From an uncultured Lachnoanaerobaculum sp. (GTDB lineage Bacteria; Bacillota; Clostridia; Lachnospirales; Lachnospiraceae): a stretch of 11,182 bases of DNA. The notes under the pieces were generated by a model. That model was not told the origin of the DNA and did not search any database. It worked only from the letters and a program-made list of their open reading frames with translations. The stretch spans positions 1 to 11,182 of the forward strand of contig NZ_CALLVU010000029.1 in the NCBI RefSeq assembly GCF_938015485.1, in the 5' to 3' direction. Shown piece after piece: positions 1 to 7,922 of this stretch (its first letter is position 1; every line of letters begins with the position of its first letter). The position numbers and the translations under genes are program-made.

Positions 1-106
1 AATAAATCATCGGCTTGTCATATATAGGGAGTAGCTGTTTTGATGTAACCTTTGTGAGCGGATACAATCTTGTACCGCTACCGCCTGCTAATACAATCCC
101 CTTCAT
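1..106 (-). CDS. rmlA: Glucose-1-phosphate thymidylyltransferase RmlA (N-terminal part; runs off the window)
   Basis: Makes dTDP-glucose from glucose 1-phosphate and dTTP, the first step of dTDP-L-rhamnose synthesis in the cytoplasm. Only the first 35 codons are present; the gene continues past base 1. The reading begins MKGIVLAGGSGTRLYPLT and continues with the SKQLLPIYDKPMIY segment. This is the diagnostic RmlA start: the G-G-S-G-T-R nucleotide-binding loop, then the catalytic-site K in the YDKPMIY motif. The ATG at 104-106 is preceded by an AGTGAGGG ribosome binding site with suitable spacing. The gene is separated from gtrA by 148 bases that hold a good promoter, so it probably opens its own transcription unit. 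rmlC, rmlB and rmlD usually follow in such loci, but none is visible here. Family identity is near certain from the motif; only the downstream extent is unknown. Confidence 0.95.
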   Translation of the reverse strand, partial: MKGIVLAGGSGTRLYPLTKVTSKQLLPIYDKPMIY

Positions 107-176
107 ATTGTGCCCTCACTTTCGCTCAAGTCTTTAATCACAAATCTCTTTGCTTTTATAGCTTTCAAGAGTATTT

Positions 177-205
177 ATTATACCATAGATTAATAATACT
201 ATAAA
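177..205 (-). promoter_or_regulatory. Likely sigma-A promoter of rmlA, extended -10
   Basis: On the minus strand a perfect TATAAT (-10, bases 182-177) is preceded by TGG, which gives an extended -10 (TGN). After a 17-base spacer comes TTTATA (-35, bases 205-200), matching 4 of 6 consensus positions. It lies about 70 bases upstream of the rmlA start, in a gap between genes. The site would let rmlA be transcribed independently of the seven-gene operon upstream. I see no convincing terminator between gtrA and this promoter, so read-through from gtrA is also possible. Confidence 0.6.
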
Positions 206-254
206 TTTACACAGTAAACTCTAGCTGTTGTTATCAACCTAAACTTCAAATTTA

Positions 255-668
255 TCATACTCTTTCAATAATACTTTTCATAACAATAAAATTCATAATC
301 ATTGTAATTGGTGTTATTATAACCTTTGAAATCACTGTAGACAGTCTCAATATCTCTTCTATCATGATATTGCTTATAATATAGCTGTTAACATACCCTA
401 GCAATTTTGAAATAAGATAAATTAGTATCAATTGGTAAGCAAGATAAATTGCATACTTTTTCTTCAGTGATATTCTGCTATTATTTTTAAATACTTTTCT
501 AGTCGCAAAAATAAATACAAAAGTAACACCAATCCATGAACTGATAATATTATTAATCACTATATTATGTGAACAAAAACTTAAGCTCGTGTAAGTAAAA
601 AAATCAAGGAGCCAACCAATTCCACTAATACCTACAAACTTAACAATTTGCTTTAACAACATCTTCAT
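255..668 (-). CDS. GtrA-family membrane protein (putative polyprenyl-phosphate-sugar flippase)
   Basis: A 137-residue protein with four predicted membrane helices: about residues 8-30, 38-56, 70-93 and 110-132. The opening (KQIVKFVGISGIGWLLDFFTY) and the second segment (SWIGVTFVFIFATRKVF) fit the GtrA/DPMS-associated family, whose best-known members are proposed to flip polyprenyl-phosphate-linked glucose across the membrane. Length is normal for the family. The ATG at 668 follows the TAG stop of the nucleotidyltransferase by one base and has a GAGG ribosome binding site inside the end of that gene, so translation is coupled. It is the last gene of the seven-gene operon. Together with the GT2 gene and the large polytopic gene it suggests a Gtr-like surface glycosylation module. 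The family call is firm; the substrate is unknown. Confidence 0.85.
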   Translation of the reverse strand: MKMLLKQIVKFVGISGIGWLLDFFTYTSLSFCSHNIVINNIISSWIGVTFVFIFATRKVFKNNSRISLKKKYAIYLAYQLILIYLISKLLGYVNSYIISNIMIEEILRLSTVISKVIITPITMIMNFIVMKSIIERV

Positions 669-669
669 T

Positions 670-1404
670 CTAGCTTTCCTCTAGAAAACTTTGTAGTTCC
701 TCCGGAGTGCCCAGTATATGTACCTTATCAGAATTTATAACTGATATATATATTTCTCCATTCTTAGTCAATAAATAGTCATACAGCGGTGCTACATATT
801 TCTCTCCATTCACCAGTTCGGTAGTTTTACTGTAATATTCATCATACAATTCCTTATATAATTTACATGTTCTGAAATAATATGCTCCTAAAGTACAATA
901 ATCAGATATTCTTTCCTTTTCCTTGATTTCAACGACTTTACCACTAATATCCAGCCTTACAAAACTCCAATGGTTTCCAGGCGCTTTAAAACATGGAATA
1001 AATCCATCTCCCTTAAGCTCATCAGAATTCATCTCCCCTGCTTCCACATAAGTATCTATATTATAAATTAATAATTGATTATCAATCTCCCAATACTTTG
1101 ACGCAATCATGGCTGTTGTAGCCTGACCATCCGTAAGATAATCTAAAATAATAATATGATAGTTCTGCAATTTCATTTCTTTACACTTCTGATCAATAAA
1201 TTCCTCTACATCGTATTTATCATCTTTCATAGCTATAAAAATATATTGCGAAACGTCTTTTTTATATCCGGTTAAGCTTATCATGGACCATTCAAAAAGC
1301 GACTTTCCTTTTGCTTCAATCATATATTTAGGCTTATCATATCCCATCTTTCTGAATCTTGATCCCAAACCACCCATTGTAATTACAACATCAATTTTCG
1401 GCAT
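670..1404 (-). CDS. Sugar-phosphate-type nucleotidyltransferase (NTP_transferase family)
   Basis: About 244 residues, predicted to activate a phosphorylated sugar or small alcohol by transferring a nucleoside monophosphate. Visible motifs, numbered from the chosen start: the G11-G-L-G-S-R16 loop with K24-P-K26, the GQATTA base-recognition stretch near 94-99, an NIDT metal-binding site at 115-118, and K161-E-K before the TLGAYYF strand near 171-177. There is no left-handed beta-helix acyltransferase domain, so this is a minimal enzyme. Which NTP it uses cannot be read from the sequence. I chose the ATG at 1404 because AAGGTG sits 6 bases upstream; an ATG at 1407 and a GTG at 1413 are in frame and possible. 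It overlaps the HAD gene by 14 bases. The neighbouring kinase and phosphatase suggest a three-enzyme route to a nucleotide-activated precursor. Confidence 0.85.
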   Translation of the reverse strand: MPKIDVVITMGGLGSRFRKMGYDKPKYMIEAKGKSLFEWSMISLTGYKKDVSQYIFIAMKDDKYDVEEFIDQKCKEMKLQNYHIIILDYLTDGQATTAMIASKYWEIDNQLLIYNIDTYVEAGEMNSDELKGDGFIPCFKAPGNHWSFVRLDISGKVVEIKEKERISDYCTLGAYYFRTCKLYKELYDEYYSKTTELVNGEKYVAPLYDYLLTKNGEIYISVINSDKVHILGTPEELQSFLEES

Positions 1405-1822
1405 CATTATCACCTTGATCCTTATCTTCCATACTATTTCTTGTTTTTTTGCATATATCTTCCAGCTGTTCTACAGAATATTTCAAAAACTCATCCGGTC
1501 TTATAGTCCTGTCATCTACATAAAATCCCTTATGTCCGGGCCAAACTTTTCCGTAAACTATTTCATCATATGGTATTTCCCACTTTTTAAGCCAATCAGA
1601 CAAAACGGCGGCAGTATACTTATTAATTAACCCAATATTACCATCATAAGAATTCATATTTCTCGACGTATACAATACAATTTTAGCACCATTATCCTTA
1701 TACAGTCTTAATTTTTTTAACATTTCAGGATATGGAATTAAATCCTCATATTTTTCATCTTTCTTTTTGATTGGACACAATGTACCATCAATATCGAATA
1801 CAAATGTATAATCATTAAACAT
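1391..1822 (-). CDS. Small HAD-superfamily phosphatase, capsule-locus type
   Basis: A 143-residue phosphatase with the full HAD catalytic set: D10-I-D12-G-T14 (motif I nucleophile and acid/base), Y-T52-S-R (motif II), K92 or K98 (motif III) and D103-D104 (motif IV, Mg2+ binding). There is no room for a large cap domain, which is typical of HAD enzymes that act on larger or nucleotide/sugar-linked phosphates. It lacks the Cys/His zinc loop of GmhB-type heptose bisphosphate phosphatases as far as I can see, so it is not an obvious gmhB. The ATG at 1822 overlaps the end of the kinase gene by 8 bases, with GGAG just upstream inside that gene. It probably removes a phosphate in the pathway shared with the kinase and nucleotidyltransferase. 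Family call is firm; substrate is unknown. Confidence 0.88.
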   Translation of the reverse strand: MFNDYTFVFDIDGTLCPIKKKDEKYEDLIPYPEMLKKLRLYKDNGAKIVLYTSRNMNSYDGNIGLINKYTAAVLSDWLKKWEIPYDEIVYGKVWPGHKGFYVDDRTIRPDEFLKYSVEQLEDICKKTRNSMEDKDQGDNDAEN

Positions 1823-3269
1823 CCTTCTCCAACTCCTTTAATATATTATCAACATTTAAAATAAATCCAAACACTTTATGTGGATTGTCTATATGTAACG
1901 GAAGCATAGATAAAAAAAGTGAAGCTTCATAAACTCTAACCAACAAATAATTAAATCCATTTTCTTCCACTTTCTGTTTAAATATTTCAATATATCTTGA
2001 ATTATCAAACGGTATTTCAAGATTATAATTAAAATCTATATCAATCTTTATATCAAATAATGCATTATTAAAAAAGTCATATCTTCCACATACAGAATGA
2101 CTCAATTTTGCAACATCATAATATGCATTAGTCCACAAATCTTTTTCTTCTATCGCACCCTTCGGATCAATAAATTTAAGTGTTTTTGTAGATTTATTGT
2201 ACAATGTATTTGCAAAACACGGATCACCATGCCCAATAACAAGTTCATTGATATGCTGTACTCTTGCCTCAACTTTACGTTTTAATTCAAGATATTTATT
2301 TAGCAATACATCTATGTCAATATCCCCTACAACATCCAACAATGCCCCAATTTTAGAAAATTCAGGCAATGCCTTAAGACTACCTATCCTTTCCTTAACT
2401 TTATCAATATATAAAGTATCCGATATCTTCATATACTCCAATTCAGTGCACTTCCTGGTATGTCGACTTTTGAAAAAATAAAAATATTTATCCATCAAAT
2501 CTCCAAACTCATTTTCGTCCATCGAACCGTGTACCCACTTAATTGCCAAATCTGTCATATAAAGACGTTCCATTGTATAACTTGCGGAATTTTCTTTTTC
2601 TTGATAATTAAACGGCATAACAAACCAAAATTTCATATCATCCGGCAATAAGTGATAAAATTCATATTCAGCTTTTATCTTATTCTTATTGCTCGAACTT
2701 TTCGTTATGGTGTACTCATTTCCTTTAATGGAATTAAAATATCTGGAATCAAAATTTCCTGTTACATACTGTATGAAATTTCCAATCACTCCAATATCCA
2801 CCAAACCGTCAATTTCAAATGTATCACTTTGTGCTCTTACAAGATCCCACGCTTTAGCACCTGATAATATATTTTTGCAAAACGAAATATATTGCTCTAC
2901 ACTTGGAAACATCCCGCATACAGCCCTTTTATCTTCGAGTACTCCATATATACCGTCAATATACTCAAGCTTTTTGAAGGACGGAATAGCTTTGTCAACA
3001 TCTGAAACAATGTAGTTGGAAAAACAATGTATTACTCTTGTATCAGTACCAACATACAATTCCAGCTTCTCAACTAAATCAGAATATTCAAAAAGTGAAC
3101 GTATCTTTCTCCATATTAAACCAGGAAATACATTTTCCAATTCACTTTTATAATAGTCTTCTACACATCTCTTTTTAACTACTACTTCTGCAAATCCTTT
3201 ATCGCCAATAATATCGGCTATAACTTCACTCTTTCTTCCGGTATCATCATAAATAACTATTGTTCTCAT
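1815..3269 (-). CDS. APH/choline-kinase-type small-molecule kinase with an uncharacterised N-terminal domain
   Basis: A 484-residue soluble protein in two parts. Residues from about 170 to the end form an aminoglycoside-phosphotransferase/choline-kinase-like domain: a likely ATP-binding lysine (K190, in YTITK), an alpha-C-type E201, the Brenner motif H347-G-D349-PCFA-N354, and the metal-binding I-D368-P-K-G in place of DFG. Residues 1-170 begin IVIYDDTGRKSEVIADI and match no domain I can name; the alternating hydrophobic pattern suggests an alpha/beta fold. The start at 3269 overlaps the previous stop as ATGA and has AAGGA 6 bases upstream. With the adjacent HAD phosphatase and nucleotidyltransferase it probably phosphorylates a sugar or small alcohol destined for a surface glycan. 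Related kinases (LicA) act on choline, but choline is not implied here. Kinase fold is likely; substrate is unknown. Confidence 0.75.
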   Translation of the reverse strand: MRTIVIYDDTGRKSEVIADIIGDKGFAEVVVKKRCVEDYYKSELENVFPGLIWRKIRSLFEYSDLVEKLELYVGTDTRVIHCFSNYIVSDVDKAIPSFKKLEYIDGIYGVLEDKRAVCGMFPSVEQYISFCKNILSGAKAWDLVRAQSDTFEIDGLVDIGVIGNFIQYVTGNFDSRYFNSIKGNEYTITKSSSNKNKIKAEYEFYHLLPDDMKFWFVMPFNYQEKENSASYTMERLYMTDLAIKWVHGSMDENEFGDLMDKYFYFFKSRHTRKCTELEYMKISDTLYIDKVKERIGSLKALPEFSKIGALLDVVGDIDIDVLLNKYLELKRKVEARVQHINELVIGHGDPCFANTLYNKSTKTLKFIDPKGAIEEKDLWTNAYYDVAKLSHSVCGRYDFFNNALFDIKIDIDFNYNLEIPFDNSRYIEIFKQKVEENGFNYLLVRVYEASLFLSMLPLHIDNPHKVFGFILNVDNILKELEKDV

Positions 3270-4150
3270 AGTGTATCCTTTTTATTAACTGTATCTAATA
3301 TCTTAATTATAATATAGACACCCATTAACCATAAAATTGTTACCATAATAAATCGCTTCAACTCAAGTGATTTATTACCTCTTAATGCTGCACTCAAATA
3401 TTCAAATACATCATTATCAATCTGTTTTGCATTATTAATGGTACTAATTATATACAAACTGCTGATTTCTATACCCCATGCTAAAATTGATAATATATAA
3501 AGAATAATTCCTCTACCTTTAGTCACACCGTCAATTTCTTTATATATTTCATCAAACTTTTTAAGCACTCCCAATATAGCAATTCTTCTCTCTGTCGCAT
3601 TGCTCTTTAGCAAAGACTTTCTCCAAATCCTTACAATTCCCGGATATACAAAATATATTACACACGTAATTATCAAAAATATTACAAACAAATACACTAA
3701 TAAGTCTATCTTTCCCCCGGCCAAAAACCAAGTCAGAATAATAACGGTTACCAGCGCGGCTGTATCCATAAATCGATCAAGCATTGTAATTACCACTCCA
3801 CGTAGCAAATTCTCGACGAGCTGACCATAACAATACATTCTAAAGACATCTCCTATTTTAAAAGGTAATACTACGCTTACCGGAGTAACTTTACAATATA
3901 CTTTTAGAAAATCTGACCATTTCAATTCAGAGTAATATAATGCTAAATAAAGTCTTACGGATTTCAATATATGTACAACTACTACTAAAACTATAAAGAC
4001 AATAATTGAACATAAATTAATATTTTTGAACAACTTACCTGCATTATAGTAGTCAAATGTAAATATAAGCATAGAAATCGCTATAACCAGTAAATTTACC
4101 AAATTATATACACAGCTCTTAATATCAAGCTTCTCTCTAACTACACTCAT
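3266..4150 (-). CDS. LPG-synthase-TM / UPF0104-type flippase-like membrane protein
   Basis: About 294-296 residues with roughly six or more membrane helices, near residues 14-35, 48-70, 130-150, 153-172, 226-243 and 265-288. The central PFKIGDVFRMY (about 98-108) and LDRFMDTAAL (about 126-135) segments fit the conserved core of the lysylphosphatidylglycerol-synthase transmembrane domain family (UPF0104), found both in MprF and as stand-alone proteins in glycan loci. No aminoacyl-transferase domain is attached, so it is not MprF itself. The start is uncertain: ATGs at 4150 and 4156 both lie inside the end of the GT2 gene and neither has a strong ribosome binding site, which suggests translational coupling. 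Its 3' end overlaps the kinase gene by 4 bases (ATGA). A role in moving a lipid-linked intermediate is plausible but inferred. Confidence 0.75.
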   Translation of the reverse strand: MSVVREKLDIKSCVYNLVNLLVIAISMLIFTFDYYNAGKLFKNINLCSIIVFIVLVVVVHILKSVRLYLALYYSELKWSDFLKVYCKVTPVSVVLPFKIGDVFRMYCYGQLVENLLRGVVITMLDRFMDTAALVTVIILTWFLAGGKIDLLVYLFVIFLIITCVIYFVYPGIVRIWRKSLLKSNATERRIAILGVLKKFDEIYKEIDGVTKGRGIILYILSILAWGIEISSLYIISTINNAKQIDNDVFEYLSAALRGNKSLELKRFIMVTILWLMGVYIIIKILDTVNKKDTL

Positions 4151-4946
4151 TCTCATATACTATTTGTGCCGTATAAGACCTTACTACCTTACTCCTGTGT
4201 TCGTCTTTAATAAACTTCTTTTTATTTATTATAAACGAACCCAATAATTTTAATACAGTTAGTGCTTGACTAACCATCTTAACGTTCGATACCTGATCTT
4301 CTTCTCTCCAAATAATTGGGAAAAACTTAACTTTATGCTTAAAGTACGCAGCCCCCATAACCATACAATAATTAAAAATCAGCCCGTCATTATACTTCTC
4401 ATAAAACTTATTCTTTAGAATTGATGTTCTGTACATATTCAGCCCTGAGCCCAGATCGTATACCTTATATCCACAACCAAGCGAAAACAATACATCATAA
4501 ACATAATTTCCAAAAGTTCTAAATTTTGAATAACCTTTCAATTTTGAACCTTTCATAAATCTCGCACCTAAAAAACAATCATATCTTCTATATTCTCCAC
4601 TCTTCAAATACGGCAATATATTTGATAAATCTCCTTGGTCATCCCCATGAAGTACAATTACATACTCGAAGCCATTTTTGATTGCATAATCAAATGCAAC
4701 CTTATGAGATCCGCCTAATCCATAATTCTCATCATTTCTAAGCAACCTTACCTTCACCGGAACACCGTGAGAAGATAAATATTCTTTCACTACTCTCTCA
4801 CTACTATCAGTACTTCGATTATTTACAACAATCCACTCTGAAATATATTTACTAATCTCATTATCCATTTGTCCCAGCACTCTTACTATCTGCTTTTCGC
4901 AATTATACATCGGTGTAAATAATAGAACCTTACCATTTACATTCAT
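4137..4946 (-). CDS. Family 2 glycosyltransferase (GT-A fold, polyprenyl-phosphate glycosyltransferase-like)
   Basis: A 269-residue cytoplasmic enzyme expected to move a sugar from a nucleotide donor to a lipid carrier or growing glycan. Seen in order: the N-terminal strand LLFTPMYNCEKQI with P12 and N15, NNRSTD at 42-47, the GLGGSHK loop at 76-82, a metal/nucleotide site H100-G-D-D-Q-G-D106, and WREEDQVSN at 213-221. The DDQGD and GLGG pattern resembles the dolichol-/undecaprenyl-phosphate sugar transferases (Dpm1, GtrB). I see no C-terminal helix pair of the GtrB kind, so membrane contact would be peripheral. The start at 4946 overlaps the upstream stop as TAATG and has AGAGG 7 bases before it. 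Position between the polytopic protein and the flippase-like protein fits a lipid-linked sugar pathway. The family is certain; donor and acceptor are unknown. Confidence 0.9.
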   Translation of the reverse strand: MNVNGKVLLFTPMYNCEKQIVRVLGQMDNEISKYISEWIVVNNRSTDSSERVVKEYLSSHGVPVKVRLLRNDENYGLGGSHKVAFDYAIKNGFEYVIVLHGDDQGDLSNILPYLKSGEYRRYDCFLGARFMKGSKLKGYSKFRTFGNYVYDVLFSLGCGYKVYDLGSGLNMYRTSILKNKFYEKYNDGLIFNYCMVMGAAYFKHKVKFFPIIWREEDQVSNVKMVSQALTVLKLLGSFIINKKKFIKDEHRSKVVRSYTAQIVYENECS

Positions 4947-7846
4947 TACTTTACCTCTCTTAGTTTCAAAAATTCAACACTTTTAAGCTCAGGGAATTCT
5001 ATAACTTTTCCTTCAGCATCTTGTACACTTATATTCAAATACACATGCTTATTTAAAAGCCAACCTCTACCACTTCCCAGCGGAACCAACAGCTTTCCAT
5101 GGCTCATTGCACAATTCATAGAATGAGAAGTTCCATCTTCACTACTCCATGTTAAAACAACTGTTTCACCACGATTATACTCCTTCTTTGTTAAATATTT
5201 TACTATCCCTAACTCTTTATCGTTAAGAACATAAGAATTAGTAAAATCAAATAATGTATATTCATAGTTGTTATTTTTATTATTAAACTCTAAATACACA
5301 AAATCCGCTTCTTCTCCACTAAAATCTTTATCAAAATTGACTGAAAGAATATTATTATTAACTGAGGCAGAATATTTTGAGTTGGTACTTTTAAAAATTT
5401 TTGACAACGAACTCATGGACTCTCCCCAAGAACTTGCTGTCTTTCCTAAAGCTAAATTATCTTCCGCCAATAAAATACTTTTATTTCTTTCAAGTATTTC
5501 TTCTTTTGTCATCCCACTTTTATTCGATTCAAAACTTAATGACTTGTCTGACCAAACATATTCACCTGATGTTACTACCCAATGATACAAATAATAATTA
5601 TTCAGCGAAGATATATTTGCTCCTATAATAGCATCTTGTTTACGCGCTAAATCTATTGCTTCTTGGGTTACATCAAATCCCTTTATAGTATATATCTCCA
5701 TTAATCCGTTTCCCTTAATGTTGCACAAATAATATAATCCAAAATCACTGACAATACCAAGGTATGATTTTTTTCTATCCTTTTGCAACATTCCAGTATA
5801 TGTATTTTCGATTGTATTATATACATTCTGCTCTACAAAACATGTCCCCAACTTATCTACTTGATCATTTTCTATAAAGACATATCCATCAGGAACTGTA
5901 TAGTATGGACTGAATTTTATTGATGAATCAATTGAGAAAAAACCCTGCAGAGGAACAATACTAATAATAAAAATTGCAAATGATACAATATAGCCTTTTA
6001 ATATTCGGCTATCAATATACTTATTGGCAACTACCAGCATCATAACAGCAGAAGCTATTACCATTCCATCTCCTCTTACATAGATTTTACCAACATCCAT
6101 TCTTACAACTGTATAACTTATTGAAACTAACATGGCTAGTCCAAAACTAAGCGATGTAAATCCTGCAACAGGATTATCCAATCTGATCTTTCCTTCCTGG
6201 ATATGTACCCTTCCCAAATTGAGGAACATTGCCACAGATACCCAAATAATACAAATTATAATAAGATATGAACATATGTAATAAATCAATAATCTTAAAG
6301 GTAAACTAGGTAAATACCCCAAAAAATTGTCTGGAATAACCTGTCCAAATCTTGTAATTCCATCTGCAAAAATAGTTTGATTACTCATAGCCTTTATATT
6401 TCTTATTGTTCCAAAAATCAACGGCATACCTAATAAAACAGGTATAGAGCAAACTATCCACCATACCCAAAAAGATACTTTTTTTATGTCAATCTTTAAA
6501 TCTCCTGATTTTATATATGTTACTATCTGCCATATTCCAAGTGGCAAAAATGCAAAACTTACAGCAGCACCAAAAACAGGATAATAAAGTGCATGAATAA
6601 AACTTGTAATATACCATACTTTAAGCCACAAATTTTTATTATCAATAAGTTTTTTAGATGAAAGTAGTAACATAATAGGAACTATTAATACAAATCTATT
6701 ATAGTCTTCAAACAAAAACAAAAGCGCCACTAAAAATGATGTCATAGTATTTAGTTGTTTTTTCAGTAATCCAACAATAACTAAGATAAATACAAGGTAG
6801 AATATATTCTGTGTGACATAGTAATTAGCAAACTTATCATTACCAAAAAAATGTAAAAAGAATCCCTGTACTACAGAATACATACCTGAAATAGGAATAT
6901 AATCACTAAACACTTTCTGATGTAATTCAAAAATCTGAGAATATCCAATTATATTTTCAAATGGATGGTGTAAATCAACCGGAATTATTGCACCTGTACC
7001 ACTAAATCTGTTAAAAGCAATAACTGACACTAATGAACCGAACGTGATTATACCGTCCAAATTTCCGCTCTCTACGTACCAATTTTTTTTCAATGATAGT
7101 ATTGCCTCAATTATAAAAAGTAAAATCAAAGCAATCATTAAAAAAAGTATTATAACCGGTATCTCTATGTGTTTCAGCTCACCTGAATACATATATTCTG
7201 AAGCAACATATACTAATAGTGTAAATGGTATAACAAGTTGTGCAACCATCACCTCTCGTTTAAGAACATTTCTATATTTTCTTTCAGCAAACAATAGAAA
7301 AACACACAAAAAAAATGCAATAAGAGCCACAGTAGTAATATTTATTTCTTTATCTCCACCACAGAAAACATATAAACGATATAAACCTGACAGTGCATAA
7401 GAGTTTACAAACAAAGCTACAACAGACTGTACTATATGTTGCTTCCTAGCTACTAAAAATGACATTACCCAAACTAATACACCTGAAAATACTAATACAT
7501 TTACACCTTGATATACAAAATAAAATGTACTTGCAATAATAAGCATAATTAGAATCGACATTTTATAATCAACACTTTTTTTACTATCAGTAAAATATGA
7601 TCCATTCTTTTTATTAATCAAGTACTGAATAACATAAATAATAGAACCGGCAACTGAAAAAATATAAAACATATCTCTTTCTGCGCTCTTATTACTCTCA
7701 TGTATAGCTGTAAATTCATTTACAACATCTGTAAATTTTTGAAATGTATTTCCTGTGAGTGCAAAATAAATATAAATTAGTATCGGGCTCAATATTAACA
7801 TAATTAATAAAAATGGAATCCCTACTATTTTTTTTGTCTTAATCAT
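4946..7846 (-). CDS. Large polytopic membrane protein with C-terminal extracytoplasmic domain (GT-C-like, unassigned)
   Basis: About 966 residues. The first ~635 are very hydrophobic, with roughly 17 predicted membrane helices. A long loop near residues 285-340 carries PVDLHHPFENIIGYSQ and a HQKVFSDYIPISG stretch. The last ~325 residues are hydrophilic and beta-rich, probably outside the cell. Many helices plus one acidic/His-rich outer loop and a soluble tail is the layout of GT-C glycosyltransferases that use polyprenyl-phosphate sugars, but I do not recognise the family and no classic DxD is clear. I chose the ATG at 7846 because GGGAG lies 7 bases upstream; an in-frame TTG at 7894 has no such site. 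The gene opens the seven-gene operon and overlaps the GT2 gene by one base. No strong promoter is evident in the 75 bases before it, where the transposase remnant ends. A polymerase or ligase role is an alternative. Confidence 0.8.
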   Translation of the reverse strand: MIKTKKIVGIPFLLIMLILSPILIYIYFALTGNTFQKFTDVVNEFTAIHESNKSAERDMFYIFSVAGSIIYVIQYLINKKNGSYFTDSKKSVDYKMSILIMLIIASTFYFVYQGVNVLVFSGVLVWVMSFLVARKQHIVQSVVALFVNSYALSGLYRLYVFCGGDKEINITTVALIAFFLCVFLLFAERKYRNVLKREVMVAQLVIPFTLLVYVASEYMYSGELKHIEIPVIILFLMIALILLFIIEAILSLKKNWYVESGNLDGIITFGSLVSVIAFNRFSGTGAIIPVDLHHPFENIIGYSQIFELHQKVFSDYIPISGMYSVVQGFFLHFFGNDKFANYYVTQNIFYLVFILVIVGLLKKQLNTMTSFLVALLFLFEDYNRFVLIVPIMLLLSSKKLIDNKNLWLKVWYITSFIHALYYPVFGAAVSFAFLPLGIWQIVTYIKSGDLKIDIKKVSFWVWWIVCSIPVLLGMPLIFGTIRNIKAMSNQTIFADGITRFGQVIPDNFLGYLPSLPLRLLIYYICSYLIIICIIWVSVAMFLNLGRVHIQEGKIRLDNPVAGFTSLSFGLAMLVSISYTVVRMDVGKIYVRGDGMVIASAVMMLVVANKYIDSRILKGYIVSFAIFIISIVPLQGFFSIDSSIKFSPYYTVPDGYVFIENDQVDKLGTCFVEQNVYNTIENTYTGMLQKDRKKSYLGIVSDFGLYYLCNIKGNGLMEIYTIKGFDVTQEAIDLARKQDAIIGANISSLNNYYLYHWVVTSGEYVWSDKSLSFESNKSGMTKEEILERNKSILLAEDNLALGKTASSWGESMSSLSKIFKSTNSKYSASVNNNILSVNFDKDFSGEEADFVYLEFNNKNNNYEYTLFDFTNSYVLNDKELGIVKYLTKKEYNRGETVVLTWSSEDGTSHSMNCAMSHGKLLVPLGSGRGWLLNKHVYLNISVQDAEGKVIEFPELKSVEFLKLREVK

Positions 7847-7922
7847 TCTGTTTCTCCCATATAAATATAAGATTGCAAACCATCTTACAAACAATAAATA
7901 ATCTTATCTAATGTTAATGTGG

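Noticed and set aside
5268..5628. Plus-strand open frames opposite the large membrane protein, and similar ones at 1283-1630, 2097-3015, 3600-3824, 7044-7400 and 10052-10249
   Set aside because: They lie antisense to well-supported genes, have odd composition and no recognisable motif; they are shadows of the minus-strand genes.
7847..7894. Upstream TTG start that would extend the large membrane protein by 16 residues
   Set aside because: The ATG at 7846 has GGGAG at ideal spacing while the TTG has none, so the shorter protein is preferred.
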